This document shows positions 20,464 through 32,775 of a DNA stretch of 64,000 nucleotides, in pieces (position 1 is the first letter of the stretch; every line of letters begins with the position of its first letter). Source of the DNA: Atherinomorus stipes (taxonomy: Eukaryota; Chordata; Actinopteri; Atheriniformes; Atherinidae); assembly GCA_023101725.1 (NCBI GenBank), contig JALJCO010007852.1, forward strand, positions 1 through 64,000, given 5' to 3'. The position numbers and the translations under genes are program-made. The notes below the pieces were generated by a model that saw only the letters and a program-made list of their open reading frames with translations, had not been told where the DNA came from and did no database searches.

Positions 20464-21358
20464 TTGCTTCCAGTAGCATCCCTGCCAAGATAGAAAGTAA
20501 ATAATCTGACATTTCTACTGAGGAAGCTGACAAATCTAACCTGTTCAGAACCTGTTGTGAAGGGTCAGGGATCTGTGTTTGTTTGTGTTGCAGTTTACAG
20601 GTTCCTCGGTAACCTTTCCTTCTCAGCGAGCCAGCGTGAGAAGCTGCTGGATCATCGTGGTTATGAATTCTACAGATTGTCATCATACCTACAGAATGGA
20701 GAGTTTTTGTCTTTCACTCAGCTATCTGTAACTTCCTTTAACATTTCTCTGGTATTCTGTTTTCATCTCGTCTCTAACTGAAAGTCCTAATTATACTCAC
20801 CCTGCAGTTTCAGAGTCTTGGTGTTAATGAACAAAGTCTGTTTTTCTTTTTGGGGTGACACTCAATTATAAAGATTAATCTAATTAATTAGAAGCTGTGT
20901 AGTTAATTAATTGTAAGATAATATTTGCTCCAAAAGCAACTTTTCTTTTTCTTTCAATTTAAAGGAGTACAGCCCAAGTTCCAGCTTTTTTCCAGAAGTT
21001 CGCCCCCTCTGGTGACAAGTGGAAGTGACGCTAATATCGTGCACACGCATGAGCTGCTTCCACTGCGTTGGTCTCTAATTTAACCCAAATTACACTCAGT
21101 CTGAGCCCAGAGTTAGAGACACGATGTTTACTGAAGTATTAAAGTTATAAATCTGCAAGTTGTTTGATCGTTGAGTAAACTGACAAACTGTATGCTAACG
21201 GTAACAACAGGCTAACGCTGGCTTGTAGTTCAAACATCCAAATTCACAGGCTGAGACCACGATTACCTTATAAAATTACCATATCAACGATGTAACAAGC
21301 AGCCAGAGTGTCCCTCTTCCCCGGGAACAGTCATACTGCTACATTTACATGCTAAAAA
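20464..21358 (+). repeat. Duplicated block, copy 1
   Basis: About 890 bp starting TTGCTTCCAGTA and ending ACATGCTAAAAAC, repeated in the same direction at 23,879-24,770 with small indels. It contains a possible acceptor (TTTGTGTTGCAG) and a short open frame reading FLGNLSFSASQREKLL, but there is no sign of conservation beyond the duplication, so no gene is called. Confidence 0.75.
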
Positions 21359-21974
21359 CTTAGCATAGCAATATTATACGTCCTTATTTCCGTCATTCAT
21401 CACATTTACCTTGTTAGCGAGAAGAAAGCCGACTGTGGGTCCTGTTTTATTCCCAGACTGGATCGGAGCTCCCTCCAATTTAATAAAAGAAAGAAAAAAA
21501 GCTGCTTGGTTGTTTACTCCCGTCTTACTCCGGTGCCGATGTTGTGCCGAAAAACGCCCCCCCCTGCCATGGCGGTGTTTTCCAGCGCAAAACCAGTCAG
21601 ACTCCAGTTTGGTGTTCTTCATCTCACAAGACAAAACTTTTCCTCTTCATCTTCCTGGAGTCTGAGTCGGGGTTTGGGAGGCACCTGTTCTCCATCTTTT
21701 AGCAGCAGTCATCAGTGTTGTCTCAACATGCGCAGACCTGCAGTGGTGGAATACGAAACCAGTGCAGCCAGACGAATGAGAGCGCGCAACTCGTCTCCTC
21801 CACAAGCGCCCACTCGAGGCTTCGTACCCAAAACTCTCACATTGAGCAGAAACAGTATCAGAGACACCGCAGTGAAGAAAGATCAGCTCATTCTACACAT
21901 CAGGCAGCTGTTAGAGCAGGTGAAGGAAAGAAAAGATAGTATTTAACATTTAAACTTGTGCAATGCACCTTTAA
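20959..21974. repeat. Non-autonomous element with TTAAAGG ends
   Basis: Ends TTAAAGGAGTACAGCCCAAG and CTTGTGCAATGCACCTTTAA are imperfect inverted repeats. An open frame near its right end (MRRPAVVEYETSAARRMRAR at 21,729) is not recognised and may be a captured piece or chance. Confidence 0.45.
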
Positions 21975-22408
21975 ATGGATTTCAGTGGATAACTAAATCA
22001 GGTAATAGTCATAAACAATATCTGGAAAAATGATCATAGAGATGCAGCAGCCATCTCTCCTGTGAGTTTCCTCTCCTGCTGCTCATACTGTGTAACTTCT
22101 GGTGAAAACATAGCAGCTCTGAAAACCAGTAACAACAGAAACCAGACTGCAGCTCTTTGGTTATTGATCCATTGTTCACTTACTGTGCACGGGTAGTTCA
22201 GTAGTAGTAGTAGCTCGTAGTTTTAAATCCCGGTCAGTTCATGTAAAATTGGAAATATGTTTTCCATGTTGTGTTTTTCTTTTTTTTCCTTTTTGTTTAC
22301 ATTAGCATTGCATTATATCATCATTATATAAAAATGATGACCATGACACTTATTCTGACTCTTATTATAAAGCACAATAAGAAAACTAGCCTTTCATTGT
22401 GTTTATAC
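21975..22408. other. No gene seen
   Basis: AT-rich sequence with a short AGT-rich run near 22,200 and no recognisable feature. Confidence 0.4.
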
Positions 22409-22807
22409 TAGGGCTGCCAGGCGATTAAAAAATTAATCTAATTAATTACAGGATTTGTAATTAATCAATCTAATTAATCACATTTTAATCTCATATCTGC
22501 AGTCATGGGAAACAATGGTCCTGAAGGGCCGCAGTCCTTTAAGTTTTCCATGCAGCCCTGCTCCAACACAACCTACGAAGTTCTGTACAGTAATTCACTA
22601 ACACGTCTTCTTCTTCTTCTTCTTTTTTCTGGTGTTTATTGGCAGTCGGCAAACAGCTTTAGGTCCTCCCACTGCCCGGGTCATTCAGTGGGCCAAATTT
22701 AAAATACTTGTGCACTGAAATGACATTCTGAATTAATCACATTTTTTAATGCATTAATTTGCGGTGTAATTAATTTATCTAATTAATTAGTTAAACTGAG
22801 AGCCCTA
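22409..22807. repeat. hAT-like MITE (TAGGGCTG ends, AATTAATTA rich)
   Basis: Begins TAGGGCTGCCAGGCGATTAA and ends GAGAGCCCTA, with subterminal TTAATCTAATTAATTA on both sides. A clear 8-bp target duplication is not visible. Confidence 0.65.
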
Positions 22808-23283
22808 GCTAAGCATCACTTACTTTAATAATGCTGAGAGTGAATCTGAATACACTGCAGGATAGCTCTTGGTAACCTGTCATTAGAGGTCTCATTGATG
22901 ACTGAAACACTGATGATGTTGAAGCACTCTGGACTTGCAGCTCTTTAAAGCATTTGGAGTCTCCAAACTCCAATAAACTCCAAACTCTAACTGCAATGAA
23001 AATCAAGGGTGTTAAATATTCTGGACAAACCAAACAGAACAGCTGCTGTAGTTTAATGATAATTAAAGGATGTAGAGGCTGGATTAAGAATGAGACTCGC
23101 GAGTGATGCGACCGGCGCCACCCGTAACTTTAGCCACCAGCCAAGCCGGCACGGGAGCACAAACTGATGCTGTTACGTTGTTTGCTATTCTGATAAAGTC
23201 TTTTTCTTCATAGTTCCACTTTTTAGTGCATTTTAAGTTAAAGGATTACCGTTATGTCTCCAACTTATATATATGTACATATA
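22808..23283. other. No gene seen
   Basis: Unique-looking sequence; the short open frames are not convincing. Confidence 0.4.
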
Positions 23284-23508
23284 ATGGTCTCTATGCACAA
23301 CTCCACTACTTCCTAACTTAAGCCAGCTCCTTTGTCTCCTGTCTTTCATTATTGGGCGATTTAATTAATCCAGGTGTGTCTGACCTCAGTAACCACGAGG
23401 ACAATGGCCACACACACCTGGATTAATCAGTTTGTCCAGTAATGTAAGACAGGATAAAATGGAGCTGGCTAAAGTAAGGAAGTAGTGGAGATGTGCATAA
23501 AGCCCATT
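23284..23508. repeat. Palindromic MITE M2, copy 2
   Basis: ATGGTCTCTATGCACAACTC to AAAGCCCAT with mirrored arms around ACACCTGGATTAATCAG. It is the most diverged of the three copies. Confidence 0.8.
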
Positions 23509-23878
23509 AAGGGTGTTGTGTATTAGTGGGAAAAGCCAATTTGGATGTTGAATAAATTGCTTGAGAAATATAGCTTTAGAAAAAAAAAGTGGTTTTGTGG
23601 CACAACTTGCCCCAAGCAAGAGGTAAATTGTGCCAAACACGAAAATACAGCGGGGTAAATTGTGTCATTGGAACAGCCCATTTTAATCTCACAAATGACA
23701 TATAAAAGCAAGACAAATCCCCCCCCCCCCCCAAACTAATACTTATTTTGTGTTTACTCAAGGTTTCAGCATCATTGAAAATTTCTTTTTTTTTGGCTCA
23801 AACAAGCCAAAGCACCACATGGACACAAAGCAGAAAACAAAATAGGACATTACAGCGACACATTTCAGTCCAGCACCG

Positions 23879-24770
23879 TTGCTTCCAGTAACATCTCTGC
23901 CAAGATAGAAAGTAAATAATCTGACATTTCTACTGAGGAAGCTGACAAATCTGACCTGTTCAGAACCTGTTGTGAAGGGTCAGGGATCTGTGTTTGTTTG
24001 TGTTGCAGTTTACAGGTTCCTCGGTAACCTTTCCTTCTCAGCGAGCCAGCGTGAGAAGCTGCTGGAGGATCATCGTGGTTATGAATTCTACAGATTGTCA
24101 TCATACTTACAATGTGGAGAGTTTTTGTCTTTCACTCATCTATTATTAACTTCCTTAAACATTTCTCTGGTATTCTGTTTCCATCTCGTCTCTATCAAAG
24201 GCTTAAACTGAAAGTCCTAATTATACTCACCCTGCAGTTTCAGAGTCTTGGTGTTAATGAACAAAGTCTGTTTTTCTTTTTGGGGTGAGACTCAATTATA
24301 ACGATTAATCTTTTTGTAATTAGAAGCTTTGTAGTTAATTAATTGCAAGACAATATTTGCTCTAAAAGCAACTTGTCTTTTTCTTTCAATTGAAAGGAGA
24401 ACAGTGCAAGTTCCAGCTTTTTTCCAGAAGTTCGCCCCCTCTGGCGACAAGTGGACACACGCATGAGCTGCTTTGACTGCGTTGGTCTTTATAAGTTTAA
24501 CCCACATTACACTCAGTCTGAGCCCAAAGTTAGAGTCACGATGTCTACTGAAGTAATAAAGTTATAAATCTGCAAGTTGTTTACGGTTTGATCGTTGAGT
24601 AACCCCAAGGTAACGCTGGCTTGTAGTTCAAATATCCAAATTCAGAGGCTGAAACCACGATTACCTTATAAAATTACTGCATCAACTAAATGTAACAAGT
24701 GGCTAGAGTGTATCTCTTCCCCAGGAACAGTCATATGGCTGTCATGCTGCTACATTTACATGCTAAAAAC
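23879..24770 (+). repeat. Duplicated block, copy 2
   Basis: Direct copy of 20,464-21,358. It lacks an 18-bp stretch (AGTGACGCTAATATCGTG) present in copy 1 and has a small insertion near 24,190. Confidence 0.75.
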
Positions 24771-25374
24771 CCTGTGGTGCACCCGCGCGTTGGGCGTGGC
24801 GCATCTAGGTGGGTTACACACGTTTCGCATGGGGAGTTTTGAGATATTGAGTGTTTGATTCGTGTCACGGGCGGCAGACGCTGCAGTTGGAAAATCTGAA
24901 CTTTGGCATCTTGACGAGCGGCATCAGCCAATCAGAGTGACTCAATGTCATGACACACAGACACATTTTCTGACAGGACGGGAAACACCCAGAAGAACCA
25001 GGGGAATGTCCTCTCTCTCTGCAGACAGAGGAGGATAAACTGTGATCTGTGTCCGGTCCTGGTTTCTGAACAGCAGTTTGATGACCTGCTGTGCCGATGG
25101 GATGTACTGGGTTTATGATGCTGCCCCACATCGGGACAGCGGGTTGTTAAACTGGGCCAGATCAGACGGCTAAAAGCTCCTGGAGTAAACAGAAAATGGA
25201 CAGAAAGTGGTAGGACTAGTGTAAGATTTTTATTTATTTTATTTTTATTAGCTTATAAAGATTTTGACATTCAAACATAAGCAAAGCATGCTGCACCATG
25301 TTAATAGTATACCCCCTAATTTTTGCAGGGGTGGCCAGCTTTTTGTTCAGGGGGGCCATGGCCACCCCTTGGGG
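24771..25374. other. No gene seen
   Basis: Contains a GC-rich patch (24,780-24,900) and an open minus-strand stretch without recognisable motifs. Confidence 0.4.
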
Positions 25375-25585
25375 GCGTCCTTGCCAACAGTCCCTTCCTG
25401 TGTGGAGTTTGCATGTTCTCCCCATGTGTGCGTGGGTTCTCTCCGGGTTCTCCGGCTTCCTCCCACCATCCAAAGACATGATGTTGGGTTAATTGTTCAC
25501 TCTAAATTGCCCTTAGTAATGAATGTGAGGTGAATGGTTGTCTGTCTCTCTGTGTTGGTCCTGCGACAGACTGGCGACCTGTCCC
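25375..25585 (-). repeat. Dispersed fish repeat (CCGGAGAACCC box), copy 2
   Basis: Reverse-orientation partner of 8,207-8,552, with GGAGTTTGCATGTTCTCCCC, GGGTTCTCCGGCTTCCTCCC and CGACAGACTGGCGACCTGTC. Confidence 0.75.
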
Positions 25586-26099
25586 GGGCGTAGCTGTGAA
25601 GTTTCCTGTTTTGGCCTGGGAAACGACCATATTTTAACCCATTTGCTGCCAATTTCCCGTATTAGTATTTTCCCGTAAATTCCCTGTACCATAAAATAGC
25701 CTATTTAAGGGGATTAGAGGCAGGAATTAAAAAAAAAAACACACATGCATCCACTAAAAAGTGTAACTACAAAGAAAAAGGTTAGTAAACAACATTATAG
25801 CTTCAGTTTGTGCACGCTCCCGTGACGCTTGACTCGTGGCTGCAGTTACCTGCAGTTGTGCAGACCACTGCACGCATTTGGATTTCAACACTGTTCAGCA
25901 ACAACAATTCTCTGCATTTTGTAGATGTGATGATGACCACATTCTTAGACTGCATGGTGCCACTAGCTTCTACAAGTTGGACAGGAAACCTCAGAAAATT
26001 CAGTGTAAATGGCTGTTGACTTTGTAAATGCCCTCAGTCAGACGATAGTAGAAGAGCATTCCTTCCAGTTACAGAAATTTTTAACTTGGAATTAGAATT

Positions 26100-26638
26100 T
26101 TTCCTCAACTTTCTTCTGCTGAACAAAACCAAAACTGAGGCGATTGTTTTTGGAACCAAAGAGAAACAACTGCAGGTCATCACAGAACTTCAGTCCATCC
26201 ACCTAAAAACCACCAACCAGATCTGCGTTAGTGATGGACTCGGACATAAACTTTAAAAACACATTAAGGCAACTAAATCAGCTAATTATCACCTGAAGAA
26301 CATCTCAAGATTAAAAGATCTGATGTCTCAGCAGAATCTGGAAAAACTAGTCTGTGCGTTCATCTTCAGCCGGCTTGATTATTGTAACAGAGTCTTTACC
26401 AGTTAAACAGCTGCAGCTCATTCAGAACTCTGCTGCCCGAGTTCTCACTAAGACCAGAAAACTGGACCACATCAGTCCAGTTCTGAGGTCTTTACACCGG
26501 GTGCTGGTCCATCAGATAGACTTTAAAGTTCTGTTGCTGGTCTATAAAACTGACCCGTCTAGGTCCAAAATACATCAGTGCCCTCTTGACCCAGTATGAA
26601 CCTACTAGACCCCTCAGGTCATCTGGATCCGGTCTTTT
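26100..26638 (+). pseudogene. L2 LINE fragment, 5' part (split by an L1)
   Basis: Plus strand gives LNKTKTEAIVFGTKEKQLQV, then [20 protein letters not shown] and [20 protein letters not shown], the RT C-terminal region of L2-type LINEs, with frameshifts. The reading is interrupted at GGATCCGGTC by the L1 and resumes at 32,442. Confidence 0.8.
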
Positions 26639-27019
26639 TTTTTTTTTAATTCTTTTTTTATTGAACATTTCAACATTACAATCCACATACGATACACAAT
26701 GGCTTATACTTCCTGGTACATTCTATTCACTTTTAAATTAGTCATAAAAACAAATTCTATACCAAGCAACCATCTTTTGTCTTCTGCCATCCATTGTAAT
26801 CAATAAATTTCCAAATTTTCCATTTTTATGTATAATGAAAGTAAAAGTAATAGGAACAAAAGTCAAAACCAAAAACAGCAGCCACAAAAAAAACAAAAAA
26901 ACAAAAAAAAAAAAAAAAACACACACACACAATAAAAAAATAAAATAAAAACATAACGGCACAATTCAACTTCTGTAGCTAAGAACTAGGGTGTATCTTT
27001 TTATCTTTTAACATACCTT

Positions 27020-30000
27020 TCAAACAAAGTCTGATCTAATTGGTCTAATGTACTCAATCCAACTCGCCCAGATTCTTTCAAATTTGTCTGTTTCCAATCT
27101 CAAAGAAAACGTCAATTTTTCCATCACATATATATTATGCATAACATCAATCCAGTCCTCAACCTCTGGTGGCTCATTCTTCATCCATTTTCTGGTAATT
27201 GCTTTTTTACTTGCAACCAACATTATTCTATAAATTTGTTTGTCACCAGGTCTTGTTAAATCTATTTCCAATTTCCCAAAGTATAATGTATGAAGTGTAG
27301 GTGGAAGGTCAACCCTCAGTATTTTATCCATACACTTTTTAAGCTCTTGCCAATAGCTGCGAATGAGGGTACAACACCAGAACACGTGGTAATGATCAGC
27401 TTTTTCAGCGCCACACAATCGCCAACACTTTGTGTCACGGTATTTTATCTGTGATGGTGTTTTAAAGAATCTTATGATGCTTTTCCACCCATGTTCTCTC
27501 CAAGATAATGAGCAAGTTGTTCTCCACTGCTGTTCGTTTATCTCCTCCCATTCAGCCTCAGATATGGCAACATCTGCCTCCCTTTCCCATTTCTCTTTTA
27601 TATATGTTGAACTGTCCCGCTTTAAGTTTTCCACTCCCCTGTATAATCTCGAAATCAGCCTTTTTCCTGGTTTAGATTCATAAGCCAAAATGAACAACTC
27701 TATCATTTCTAACCCACTTCCTGTTATAGTTGCCCTTATTATTTGCTCTAGATAATGTTTCATTTGCAAATACCTGTACTGATCCAGATTTGCTAAGTTG
27801 TATTGATCCTTCATATCTTGAAAACTTTTAATCTCCTTCTTTTTTAGGAGTTCCCAAAATATTGTAGGTCCCTGGTCCCAATTTTTAAAAGTCTTATCCA
27901 TTCTATTCGGGGTGAAATCTGAATCATACCCAATCCATCTTAATAATCTGCATTGAATAGTCATGTCATTTTTAGTGATCAACTCAAACCAAATCTTAAG
28001 TGATATCTCCAACCAAGGGTTTGTCCCTTTTCTAATATGTTTTCTCAAGTTGCTATCCCCTAACACTGCTTGTATAGGGACTTCATCTGTTGTGCTTGCT
28101 TCAATTTCTTTCCATCTTGCTGAGTAGGAGGGGTTATATATGTTAGCCAATATCTTTATTTGTGCCGCCTGGTAATAGCTCTTCAAGCATGGAAGTGCAA
28201 GACCTCCTTTATTTCTAGGCAACTGCAGCGTTCTATACCTAATCCTTGGTTTCTGCCCCTGCCAGATATACCTCGAAATCATTCTATCCCATTCTCTGAA
28301 TTCCTCGTCTGTCACTTCCACAGGTAAACACTGAAACAGGTAAAGAAGCCTTGGTAATACATTAATCTTGACCACCTCCACTCTTTGTGTTATGCTCATA
28401 TAAGGAATCAGATTCCATCTACAAATATCAAATTTAATCTTACTAATAAGTGGTTCATAATTCGCAGATTTTAATTGTCCTAGATCTTTAGGTATATTAA
28501 TTCCCAGGTATTTTATTGAGTTGGATTCCCAATTTATCCTGTAAGTATCTCTAATATCTTGGGCTGGTGTATAATTGAGAGCAACCACCTGAGTTTTCTG
28601 TATATTTATTTTATAGCCGGATAGGTGACCATAGTCTGAAAGGGTTGTCATCAGTGCAGGGAAGGATGTATTTGGATTTGACAAATATATTAATATGTCA
28701 TCTGCGAATAAAGCTATTTTCTGCTCTCGTCCCCCTATGTTTATACCTGTTATATTCTCATTTTTAGTTATCCAATTGCTCAGGGGTTCCAGAAAAATGG
28801 CAAAAAGGAGTGGACTCGCTGAGCAACCCTGACGACAACCTCGTTCTAATGTAAAGGAGCTTGAGAGACTCCCATTTATTCTAATCCTAGCTGTTGGTTT
28901 ATCGTACAGAGCCTGTATGACCTTAATAAATGACTTGTGGAACTGAAACCGCTGTAATACACTATATAAAAAATCCCACCCCACAGAATCAAATGCTTTT
29001 TCAGCATCAATTCCCACCATTACCATCTCTGCCTGATTTTTAATCACATGCTGCATCACATGAAGGGTGCGCCTGATATTGTCTTGCGTCTGTCTGTTTT
29101 TTATAAAACCTGTCTGATCTAATTGGATTATTTCTGGCATAATTACCTCTAACCGTCTTGCTAAAATGGCAGTAAACAATCTGTAATCTTGGTTAAGGAC
29201 ACTAATAGGTCTGTAATTAGAACACTCCTGCACATCCTTTCCTTCCTTAGGAATCACAGAGATTATGGCTTCTTTCCAGGAGATCGGAATTTCTCCCCCC
29301 TTCAGCACCCAGTTGAACGTTTTCTGCAAAAGTGGGGTTAATATTGCCCTAAATGATTTATACCATTGAGCAGTGTACCCATCTGAACCCGGTGACTTGT
29401 TGGTCTTAAGATTTGAAATTGCTTTATTTATTTCTTCTACTGTGATTTCGGTCATTAAAGCCTTATTCTGTTCTTCCGTTACAATTGGTAAATTTAGATT
29501 CTCGAGAAATTGATGAATCTGAGTTTTATTTTTAGCTTTTGGTTGAGTATATAGGTTTCTGTAATAAGTTTCAAAGCACTTTTGTATCTCTTCTGTTTTA
29601 TTCACTGTTAGTCTCGTAAGTGGATCTCTAATTTTATAAATGTTATTTTTGGCTTGCTGTTTTTTTAATTTATATGCCAGTAATTTTGTTGACTTACCTC
29701 CCACTTCATAATATCTTTGCTTTGTAAACAATACCTTTTTTTGAATATCCTGCGCATAAATCTCATTGATCTCGGCCCTCTTTTTTTTTTAATTTCCTGA
29801 TTTATATTTTCTTCCAGTTTGTCTTTATGCTCTCTTTCTAATCTTTTCAGGTCTGATTCTAATGTGTTAAGCTTTAACAATCTTTGCTTTTTAAAATATG
29901 CTGATTTTGCTATTATCTTCCCTCTCATCACAGCCTTACATGCATCCCAAACCATAGGTGGAGATACCTCTCCATTATCATTATCCTCTATATATAACTG

Positions 30001-30799
30001 AAGTTCCCTCATTATTTCTTCTTTTGTGTTTCCTTTTAGTATATTCGAATTTAATCTCCAAAATGTTGTTTTTTTTCTCTCCCACCAAACGTAATGTTAA
30101 ATAAATGGGGCTGTGGTCTGATAGATCCATTACTCCTATTTGACATTTTTCCACCCTATGCCTATCTTTATTATACATCAGGAAGTAATCAATCCTGGAG
30201 TACAAATTATGTGGTGATGAGTAATAAGTATAGTCCTTACCTGTGGGATTAAAATCCCTCCACACATCTATAATTCCTAGTTCAGACATAAGTGCCTTCA
30301 CTTTTTTACTAATTGCACTTTTTTGTATACCACCTACAGATGAATCTAGCTGTGGGTTAAGTCTTTGGTTTAAATCCCCCCCGACAATCAAAATTCCCTC
30401 TGCCTCTGAAGTCATCAAATCAAACATCTGTCTGTAAAAATTCCAAACTGAACCTGGTGGAGCATATATATTAAGAAATGTTACCATCTCTCCCTCTAAT
30501 TTTCCCTTAACCAAAATATACCTGCCTTCTTTGTCCTTTATCACAGATACTTTTTCAAATGAGTTCTTTGCTGAAATCAAAATGGCCACCCCCCTCCGGT
30601 GTCCTGATTTGTAAGAGGCAGAAAAGACTTGATTATAACCACTCCTCTTCAGCTTAGCATGCTCTTTCTCCGTTAGATGAGTCTCCTGTAATAACACCAC
30701 CCCGACACCGCCATTTTTCATTTTACTTATTATCTTATTTCTCTTAATCGGATTGAGTACACCATTAACATTATATGAAGCTACTTTAATGCATGCCAT
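27020..30799 (-). pseudogene. L1 ORF2 (endonuclease-reverse transcriptase), two single-base frameshifts
   Basis: About 1,260 codons. The APE-type endonuclease comes first: MACIKVASYNVNG, QETHLTE, IYAPPGS, GGDLNQRLNP, SRIDYFL and SDHSPIY, all catalytic boxes present. The frame shifts in a run of eight T (plus 30,069-30,076), continues through MRELQLYIEDND and WDACKAVMRGKII, and shifts again in a run of ten T (29,781-29,790). The remaining 903 codons hold RT motifs NYRPISVLNQDYR, TGFIKNRQTQDNI, GIDAEKAFDSV, GCRQGCSASPLLFA and ALFADDILIY (catalytic Asp pair), then a thumb with IKYLGINIPKD and a C-terminal Cys-containing part (CWRLCGAEKADHYHVFWCC). Either a young pseudogene or homopolymer sequencing errors. 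Confidence 0.9.
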
Positions 30800-31233
30800 C
30801 AGTCTCTGACCCTGTTTTCAGTCCTTCCCTTCATGTTTACACCCCTTTTGCTACACGAACAATAATGAACTTTATACAAACTAGAACTGTTTAACATAAC
30901 ATTTAAAAAAAGTACAAATCGAACTTCCTTACATGAAGTCTGAATAGTGACCTTTGATGAGCTCTGATGTTTAGTCCGCTCAGAGAGATATCCTCTGCTC
31001 CCTAAGGACAGAGGGCCCTCCTTGTTTGAAGCAGCATTGTCCATAAGTCCACAGCAGCTTTAATTGCTATCCCGACATCCTTAGCTTAAGAGGATATACC
31101 TTTAACAAATTAGATCAATGAAACACGCTGCCATTCTAACAAAAATAATTTAAAAAAAGACACGTTTCTCACCTGGTACCCCTAAAAAGTTAAAAATGCC
31201 CAGTGACTCGCCGTTCACCTTAGAGTTCCATCA

Positions 31234-32304
31234 TCATGTGTCTGTCTGGTTTCTCCTGTAGGCTTGCAGTTTCTGTCTGTACCCCGGTTGTCTCTGCGTC
31301 GTTCCAGCACCATTCTTAGCCCGAGCTGTCGTCCACATTAACCGTCCCATCCGCTCCGTCCAGTTCTCAATCGGTTTCACGACTTCCACCTGAAGCCCAC
31401 GAGCCACCATGTCCTTTGTTGCCTCCTCAGCCGTGTTGTAAACGCGCGTCTCTCCCTCATAAAACACCCGGAGCTTAGCTGGGAAAGGCGTCTGGAAGCG
31501 TATGTTCTTCGCACGCAGCACTCGTTTTGCCTCGATGTATTCTTTACGTCTTCTCAGGACATCCGGAGCATAATCATGGTCCAAAAACACCTTTCTTCCC
31601 TCGTAGACGAAACCCTTTCTCTGCCACGCTATCTTGATGATTTCTTCTTTAATCCGATAACTCTGCAACTTCAACACGATGGATCTAGGCGGGGAATCTT
31701 TGGGAGGTTGTGTTACCAATGCCCGGTGAGCTCTTTCAATTCTCAGCTCGAAAGTTGGGGGTAGCTCAAGCTTCTCCCTGAGGAGTTTTTCGACAAAGCT
31801 TACCATCGACTGAGCGTTTCCCTCCGCTCCTTCCTTCACTCCGTGGATCCGTATATTCTCTCTCCTCTCGCGACCCTCTAGATCCGTCAGTCTTGTCTCG
31901 ACCTGCTTCTGGAGCTCCACCAGCTCCAGTGTGGCCTCCTCCAGGTTCTGAGCTCGCTCCTCCGATTCCACAACCCGCTTTTCAACGTCGTCAATTCTGT
32001 TGTTAGTCTTTTTGATGTCATCTTTGATTTCTTTCATGTTTTCGAGATTTTCCCGGCGAAACTCCCGTATCTCTTGAAGAATCGTTTCCAGGTCTGCCAT
32101 ACTTTCCGAGTATTCTTCTTCTTCTTGACTTTGTTGCTTTGCTAGCTTGGTGTTGTTCACTCTCTCGCCTGCTGACTCTGCTAGCCCTTCTGCTAGCGCT
32201 TCGTGCTCTCCGGCTAGCTCAGTTAACTCGGCTTGCTTATTTGGCTCGAAGTTTAGACCAGCGTTTTTATTTAACCTCCGGCCGCTTCCTCGCGTCTTTG
32301 GCAT
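31234..32304 (-). CDS. L1 ORF1 protein, intact (356 aa)
   Basis: Nucleic-acid-binding protein that coats L1 RNA as a trimer. Residues about 70-160 are a long heptad coiled coil (EFRRENLENMKEIKDDIKKT, RIDDVEKRVVESEERAQNLE). An RRM-like domain starts at RERRENIRIHGVKEGA, and a C-terminal domain includes RIERAHRAL and ARGLQVEVVKP. Length fits vertebrate ORF1p (about 340-370 aa). The start MPKTRGSGRRLN lies 120 bp from the 5' end of the element. No breaks are visible. Confidence 0.9.
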   Translation of the reverse strand: MPKTRGSGRRLNKNAGLNFEPNKQAELTELAGEHEALAEGLAESAGERVNNTKLAKQQSQEEEEYSESMADLETILQEIREFRRENLENMKEIKDDIKKTNNRIDDVEKRVVESEERAQNLEEATLELVELQKQVETRLTDLEGRERRENIRIHGVKEGAEGNAQSMVSFVEKLLREKLELPPTFELRIERAHRALVTQPPKDSPPRSIVLKLQSYRIKEEIIKIAWQRKGFVYEGRKVFLDHDYAPDVLRRRKEYIEAKRVLRAKNIRFQTPFPAKLRVFYEGETRVYNTAEEATKDMVARGLQVEVVKPIENWTERMGRLMWTTARAKNGAGTTQRQPGYRQKLQAYRRNQTDT

Positions 32305-32441
32305 TGCCCACTCTATTTCACACTCACAGTTTTCACTTATTTCTATGTTTACTGGGCTTTCTTAGTCAAAGTGTCGGGGAGCTTTCTTCTTATGCTGCCG
32401 CCATGTTGAAGTTCGACCGGAAGTCCTGGATCCGGTCTTTT

Positions 32442-32775
32442 ATCAGTTCCCAGAGTCAGAACCAGACATGGAGAAGCTGCGTTCAGCTTCTATGCTCCAC
32501 ATGTCTGGAACAAACTCCCAGAAAGTCCCAGATCAGCTGAAACACTTAGTTTATTTAAATCCAGGTTAAAGACCCACCTGCTCTCAGCTGCATTTAAATA
32601 AAGTTTTATTCAGGAGTCCAGATGTGCACAGTTTTTTTAAGGGTGATTTTGAATTATGCTTTTATTCTTTCACTTTTTTATGCTTCTTTTTTCTGTAATG
32701 CTTTTAATGTTTTATGCAAAACACTGAATTGTTACATGAAATGTGCTGTACTAATAAACTTGCCTTGCCTAGGAA
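32442..32775 (+). pseudogene. L2 LINE fragment, 3' part
   Basis: Continues 26,638: the sequence after CCGGTCTTTT encodes the [20 protein letters not shown] end seen intact in the minus copy at 56,054-56,220. The L2 3' UTR follows, with AATAAACTTGCCTTGCCT at the end. Confidence 0.8.

Larger units (their letters stand above)
26639..32425 (-). mobile_element. Almost intact full-length L1 retrotransposon
   Basis: A 5.79-kb minus-strand element inside an L2. CTGGATCCGGTCTTTT occurs at both edges (26,623-26,638 and 32,426-32,441) as target-site duplication; the matching uninterrupted L2 sequence exists at about 56,180-56,210. The insertion point TTTT/A is the canonical L1 endonuclease site. Order on the minus strand: short 5' UTR, ORF1, a 430-bp spacer, ORF2, a 380-bp 3' UTR with AAC and AC tracts, and a short poly(A). 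Only two homopolymer frameshifts break ORF2, so the insertion is recent. Confidence 0.93.

Noticed and set aside
21506..21946. 146-codon open frame as a host gene
   Set aside because: Lies inside a TTAAAGG-ended repeat; no recognised domain; left as a note only.
24731..25131. Minus-strand open stretch as an exon
   Set aside because: No splice sites, motifs or paralogue support.
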